From Sheuella amnicola (GTDB lineage Bacteria > Pseudomonadota > Gammaproteobacteria > Burkholderiales > Burkholderiaceae_B), in the NCBI RefSeq assembly GCF_010499255.1, contig NZ_JAAGRN010000010.1, forward strand, positions 1 to 64,000: a DNA stretch of 64,000 nucleotides. Reading direction: 5' to 3'. The notes beneath the pieces were generated by a model, which did not search any database, was not told the DNA's origin, and was given only the letters and a program-made list of their open reading frames with translations. The position numbers and the translations under genes are program-made. Shown piece after piece: positions 60,715-64,000 of the stretch (the stretch's first letter is position 1; each line of letters begins with the position of its first letter).

Positions 60715-60785
60715 TATATGAATAGCGTGCAATATGCTCGGTATTCAGCCACAATACGCACTCCTCGCATTCCGGATGGAACATT

Positions 60786-61982
60786 ATGTTTGATCGTGAA
60801 GTGGCCGGGCGATTGTTGCGTTCGCGCCCGGTTTGGGTAGTAACTGCTTTATTGCTTGCTGGCGCGGCCTGGTGGTTTTCTGGTGACTCTAAACGCCCTG
60901 CGCAAAAGGGGCCTGCAGCCGGTATGGCGCAAATGGTTCCGGTTCGCGTTGAAGTCGCGCGAATCGAGGATTTGGATATTTATCTCAAGGGGTTAGGCAC
61001 AGTCACCGCTTTTAACACTGTGACCGTGCGCAGTCGCGTTCAGGGTGAGTTGATTAGCGTTCGGTTCAAGGAAGGGGAGCAAGTCAAGGCCGGAGAATTA
61101 CTGGCTGAAATCGATCCGCGCTCGTTCGAAGTAGCCTTGAGTCAAGCGATCGGAATGCAGCAACAGAATCAAGCCCAGTATGAAAATGCGAAGAGGGATC
61201 TGGATCGCTATCGGACTTTGCGCAAGCAGGACTCGATTGCACCAATGCTGCTTGATACGCAACAAGCGCTTGTTCGCAAACTCGAAGGCCAGCTCAAAAG
61301 CGATCAGGCTGCGGTGGATAATGCCCGATTGCAACTTGATTACACGCGAATTACGGCACCCATTTCCGGTCGTTTGGGATTGCGCAAAGTCGATGCCGGC
61401 AACCTTGTTATCGCAAACGACCCCCAGGGCGTTGTGGTGATTACTCAGACGCAGCCTATCTCTGTTTTGTTCACCCTTGCTGAAACAGATTTGCCTGCGG
61501 TTCGAAGTGCGATGCAGGAAGATCAAAAATTACCTGTTGATGCATATGACCGATCAGACTTGAATCGTTTGGCGGTGGGTACCCTGGTTACGGTAGACAA
61601 TCAGATCGATGCGACAACGGGTACTGTCAAACTGAAAGCGCAGTTCGCCAATGAAAATGATGCGCTTTTTCCGAATCAATTTGTCAATGTCCGGATGAAA
61701 GTGCGCACGGATAAAGATGCATTGACCGTACCTGTCGGTTCATTACAGCAGGGTAACCAGGGGGCGTTTCTATATGTCATTCAACCGGATGGAACCGCCG
61801 CGGTACGTCAAGTGAAAGTCGGGGCCCGTAGCGGGGATCGCGTCGCCATTCTTGATGGCGTGAAGCAAGGGGATCAGGTGGTACTCGAAGGGACCGATCG
61901 TTTGCGCTCGGGCGCCAAGGTACGAATTGTGCGTTCCGATGCCCCAGAGTCCGAAGCGAAAAAAACCGGGTCCGGCAAATAA
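60786..61982 (+). CDS. mdtA: RND efflux periplasmic adaptor (MdtA type)
   Basis: The membrane-fusion protein of a tripartite multidrug pump. One N-terminal helix anchors it ([16 protein letters not shown]). The lipoyl half-motifs are [32 protein letters not shown] and [25 protein letters not shown], with a coiled-coil hairpin between them (about 115-180). Beta-barrel and membrane-proximal domains follow. It is 398 aa. [17 protein letters not shown] is MdtA/AcrA-like. It is 5 bp before the permease gene. Confidence 0.9.
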   Translation: MFDREVAGRLLRSRPVWVVTALLLAGAAWWFSGDSKRPAQKGPAAGMAQMVPVRVEVARIEDLDIYLKGLGTVTAFNTVTVRSRVQGELISVRFKEGEQVKAGELLAEIDPRSFEVALSQAIGMQQQNQAQYENAKRDLDRYRTLRKQDSIAPMLLDTQQALVRKLEGQLKSDQAAVDNARLQLDYTRITAPISGRLGLRKVDAGNLVIANDPQGVVVITQTQPISVLFTLAETDLPAVRSAMQEDQKLPVDAYDRSDLNRLAVGTLVTVDNQIDATTGTVKLKAQFANENDALFPNQFVNVRMKVRTDKDALTVPVGSLQQGNQGAFLYVIQPDGTAAVRQVKVGARSGDRVAILDGVKQGDQVVLEGTDRLRSGAKVRIVRSDAPESEAKKTGSGK

Positions 61983-61987
61983 GCATC

Positions 61988-64000
61988 GTGAATCTTTCGC
62001 GCCCATTCATTCTTCGGCCTGTTGCCACAACCCTGGCAATGCTTGCGCTGTTGCTCGTTGGGTTGATCGCTTATCGTTCATTACCTGTTTCTTCCCTTCC
62101 GGAAGTTGACTATCCGACGATCCAGTCCACGGCCTTCTATCCTGGCGCAAGCCCCGAGGTGATCGCTGCTCTGGTGACGTCACCCTTGGAGCGACAGTTC
62201 GGACAAATGCCAGGTCTGAGGCAGATGAGTTCAAGCAGCTCGGCAGGGGCATCGATCATTACCCTGCAATTTGCTCTCGCTTTGCCGCTGGATGTCGCAG
62301 AGCAACAGGTTCAAGCCGCCATTAATGCAGCCAGTAACTTGTTGCCCCGCGACCTGCCTGCACCTCCGGTTTATAACAAAGTGAATCCCGCGGATGCCGC
62401 CGTGATCACGCTTGCGATTACTTCTCCAACGGTCCCGTTGCCGCAGGTCAGGGACTTGGTTGACACCAGAATGGCTCAGAAGGTGTCCCAGGTTGCCGGA
62501 GTTGGGTTGGTGACCGTTGCCGGTGGTCAACGGCCGGCAGTTCGCATTCAGGCGAATCCGCAATCATTGGCTTCGTACGGATTGACGTTTGCGGATATTC
62601 GGGCGGCAATCACGGCCGCCAACGTCAATCAGCCTAAGGGTACATTGGATGGGGGGATGCGATCGACTACGATCAATGCGAATGATCAGTTGAAAAACGC
62701 GGACGAGTACATGAACTTGGTGGTGGCGTATCGAAATAATGCACCACTGAGATTATCGGACGTTGCGGTTGCTGTGACTGAAGCCGAGGACTCCAGGTTG
62801 GCTGCATGGGCGGATACCGAGCCCGCCATCCTGCTGAATGTGCAGAGACAGCCAGGAGCCAATGTGATTGATGTCGTGGATCGCATTCAGCGTTTGTTGC
62901 CGCAATTGAAATTGGCCATGCCCGCTAATATCGATGTCAAAGTGATGTCCGATCGTACTCAGACGATCAGGGAGTCGGTGCATGATGTTCAAATCGAAAT
63001 GCTGATTTCCATCGGACTGGTGGTTTTAGTGACGTTCGTATTCCTGCGGACAATGACGGCGACACTGATTCCCAGTGTAGTGGTTCCGCTGTCGTTGATC
63101 GGAACCTTTGGGGTGATGTACCTGGCGGGATTCAGCATCAATAATCTGACGCTGATGGCACTGACGATTGCAACCGGTTTCGTTGTTGACGATGCGATCG
63201 TCATGATCGAAAACATCGCGCGCTATCTCGAAAAAGGCGATACGCCGATGCAAGCAGCCATCAAAGGCGCATCGCAGATCGGTTTCACTTTGGTGTCATT
63301 GACGATTTCATTGATCGCGGTGCTGATTCCCTTGCTTTTCATGACTGAAGTTGTTGGTAGATTGTTCAGGGAGTTCGCGGTCACGCTGGCTGTCTCAATC
63401 TTGTTGTCGCTGCTGATTTCCCTCACGCTCACGCCAATGATGTGTTCCAGGTTGTTGCGTGCCGGTAACGCCGAGCACGGCGGTCGGTTGGCGCAATGGA
63501 TAGGATTACAGATCGATGCATTGATCGAAGGTTACGATCATTTGCTGCGCCAGGTTTTGAAGCGCCAGCCATTGACTTTGTTGGTGGCCATAGGAACGTT
63601 TGTATTGACCGCGATACTATATTTGTGGATACCAAAAGGTTTTTTTCCTCAGCAAGATACAGGGCTGATACAGGTCATTACCCAAGCACCGCAGAACCTG
63701 TCCTTCGAGTCCATGGCGCACAGGCAGCGTCGTGCGGTTCAGGCAATATTGCAGGATGGTGATGTCGCTTCCGTGTCCTCTTTTATCGGGGTGGACGGAA
63801 CCAACGAGACTGTCAATACAGGGCGTATGCAGATTTCCTTGCGGCCTCACGCTACGCGTCGGGATAATGTCGCATCGATTATCAGGCGCATGAAGGAGCA
63901 GGTTGCCGATATCAACGATTTGCAATTTTATTTTCAGCCGATACAGGATTTGACCGTCGAGGATCGTATCAGTCGAACCCAGTTTCAAATGACCCTTGAA
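61988..64000 (+). CDS. mdtB: RND efflux permease (MdtB type), 3' end beyond the window
   Basis: The start is GTG at 61988 ([25 protein letters not shown]), and the frame is open for 671 codons to the right edge, out of about 1,040 expected. The proton-relay motif is [15 protein letters not shown], and the helix-1 and porter-domain motifs ([29 protein letters not shown]) match MdtB/MdtC-type hetero-trimeric pumps. A second permease, mdtC, is expected downstream. Partial at the edge; no internal stop is seen. Confidence 0.9.
   Translation, partial: MNLSRPFILRPVATTLAMLALLLVGLIAYRSLPVSSLPEVDYPTIQSTAFYPGASPEVIAALVTSPLERQFGQMPGLRQMSSSSSAGASIITLQFALALPLDVAEQQVQAAINAASNLLPRDLPAPPVYNKVNPADAAVITLAITSPTVPLPQVRDLVDTRMAQKVSQVAGVGLVTVAGGQRPAVRIQANPQSLASYGLTFADIRAAITAANVNQPKGTLDGGMRSTTINANDQLKNADEYMNLVVAYRNNAPLRLSDVAVAVTEAEDSRLAAWADTEPAILLNVQRQPGANVIDVVDRIQRLLPQLKLAMPANIDVKVMSDRTQTIRESVHDVQIEMLISIGLVVLVTFVFLRTMTATLIPSVVVPLSLIGTFGVMYLAGFSINNLTLMALTIATGFVVDDAIVMIENIARYLEKGDTPMQAAIKGASQIGFTLVSLTISLIAVLIPLLFMTEVVGRLFREFAVTLAVSILLSLLISLTLTPMMCSRLLRAGNAEHGGRLAQWIGLQIDALIEGYDHLLRQVLKRQPLTLLVAIGTFVLTAILYLWIPKGFFPQQDTGLIQVITQAPQNLSFESMAHRQRRAVQAILQDGDVASVSSFIGVDGTNETVNTGRMQISLRPHATRRDNVASIIRRMKEQVADINDLQFYFQPIQDLTVEDRISRTQFQMTLE

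Noticed and set aside
60254-60784. 176-aa minus-strand frame opposite zapD
   Set aside because: It is antisense to a conserved gene and extends across the likely RND promoter region. No domain or ribosome site is seen.

Overview
The window comes from a betaproteobacterial chromosome, most likely order Burkholderiales and family Alcaligenaceae or a close relative. The evidence is the gene order hemA-prfA-prmC-grxD-ubiX, atpIBEFHAGDC, metXW, gatCAB opposite mreBCD-mrdA-rodA, and coaE-zapD. A Bug/TctC-type solute-binding protein, a DUF3460 protein and a SAM-II riboswitch before metX agree with this. The taxonomic call is an inference; there is no rRNA here.

Layout. Positions 1-3854 are an accessory, visibly AT-rich patch. 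It has what looks like the end of an IS21-type insertion sequence (1-67), then two ~239-bp direct repeats (137-374 and 3616-3854). These flank five small genes, of which four encode exported proteins and one a YccF-like membrane protein. The right repeat runs into the 3' end of an intact tRNA-Phe gene, as expected for a tRNA-associated insertion, but no integrase is present. From 3990 on the window is mostly core genome. It holds haem, release-factor and glutaredoxin genes (4043-8261), a tRNA thiolation/selenation operon with an M61 peptidase (8258-12065, minus strand), an enoyl-CoA hydratase, the complete F-type ATP synthase operon (13013-20422), and a Fis-type regulator with hemE. Next come the helicases priA and rep, nnrD, a 3-hydroxyacyl-CoA dehydrogenase, a cytochrome c, tRNA-Arg and gshA. 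These are followed by metXW under a SAM-II riboswitch, an AmpG-like permease, xthA, pyrE, gatCAB, the rod-shape cluster mreBCD-mrdA-rodA, mutY and ftsEX. The last part holds an aap-type amino-acid ABC transporter, a Bug protein, scpA, panC, a small LuxR regulator, an NlpE-like lipoprotein, a short prepilin peptidase, coaE, zapD and the start of an mdtABC-type RND efflux operon that runs off the right edge.

How the genes work together. The core blocks cover haem synthesis (hemA, hemE), translation termination and its methylation (prfA, prmC), tRNA wobble and position-32 modification (mnmH, ttcA), oxidative phosphorylation, replication restart (priA, rep), methionine synthesis, Gln-tRNA amidation, and cell elongation and division (mre/mrd/rodA, ftsEX, zapD).

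Points most worth a second look: the duplicated tRNA-Phe-flanking repeats and the small secreted-protein island; an in-frame amber codon at a normally tryptophan position of the aapM permease; two unrelated HTH-only LuxR proteins of 78-79 residues, one preceded by a perfect lux-box-like dyad; a prepilin peptidase without its methylase cysteines and without pilB/pilC; the SAM-II riboswitch; and the ladder of hairpins between atp genes. No CRISPR array, prophage or recognisable defence system was seen.
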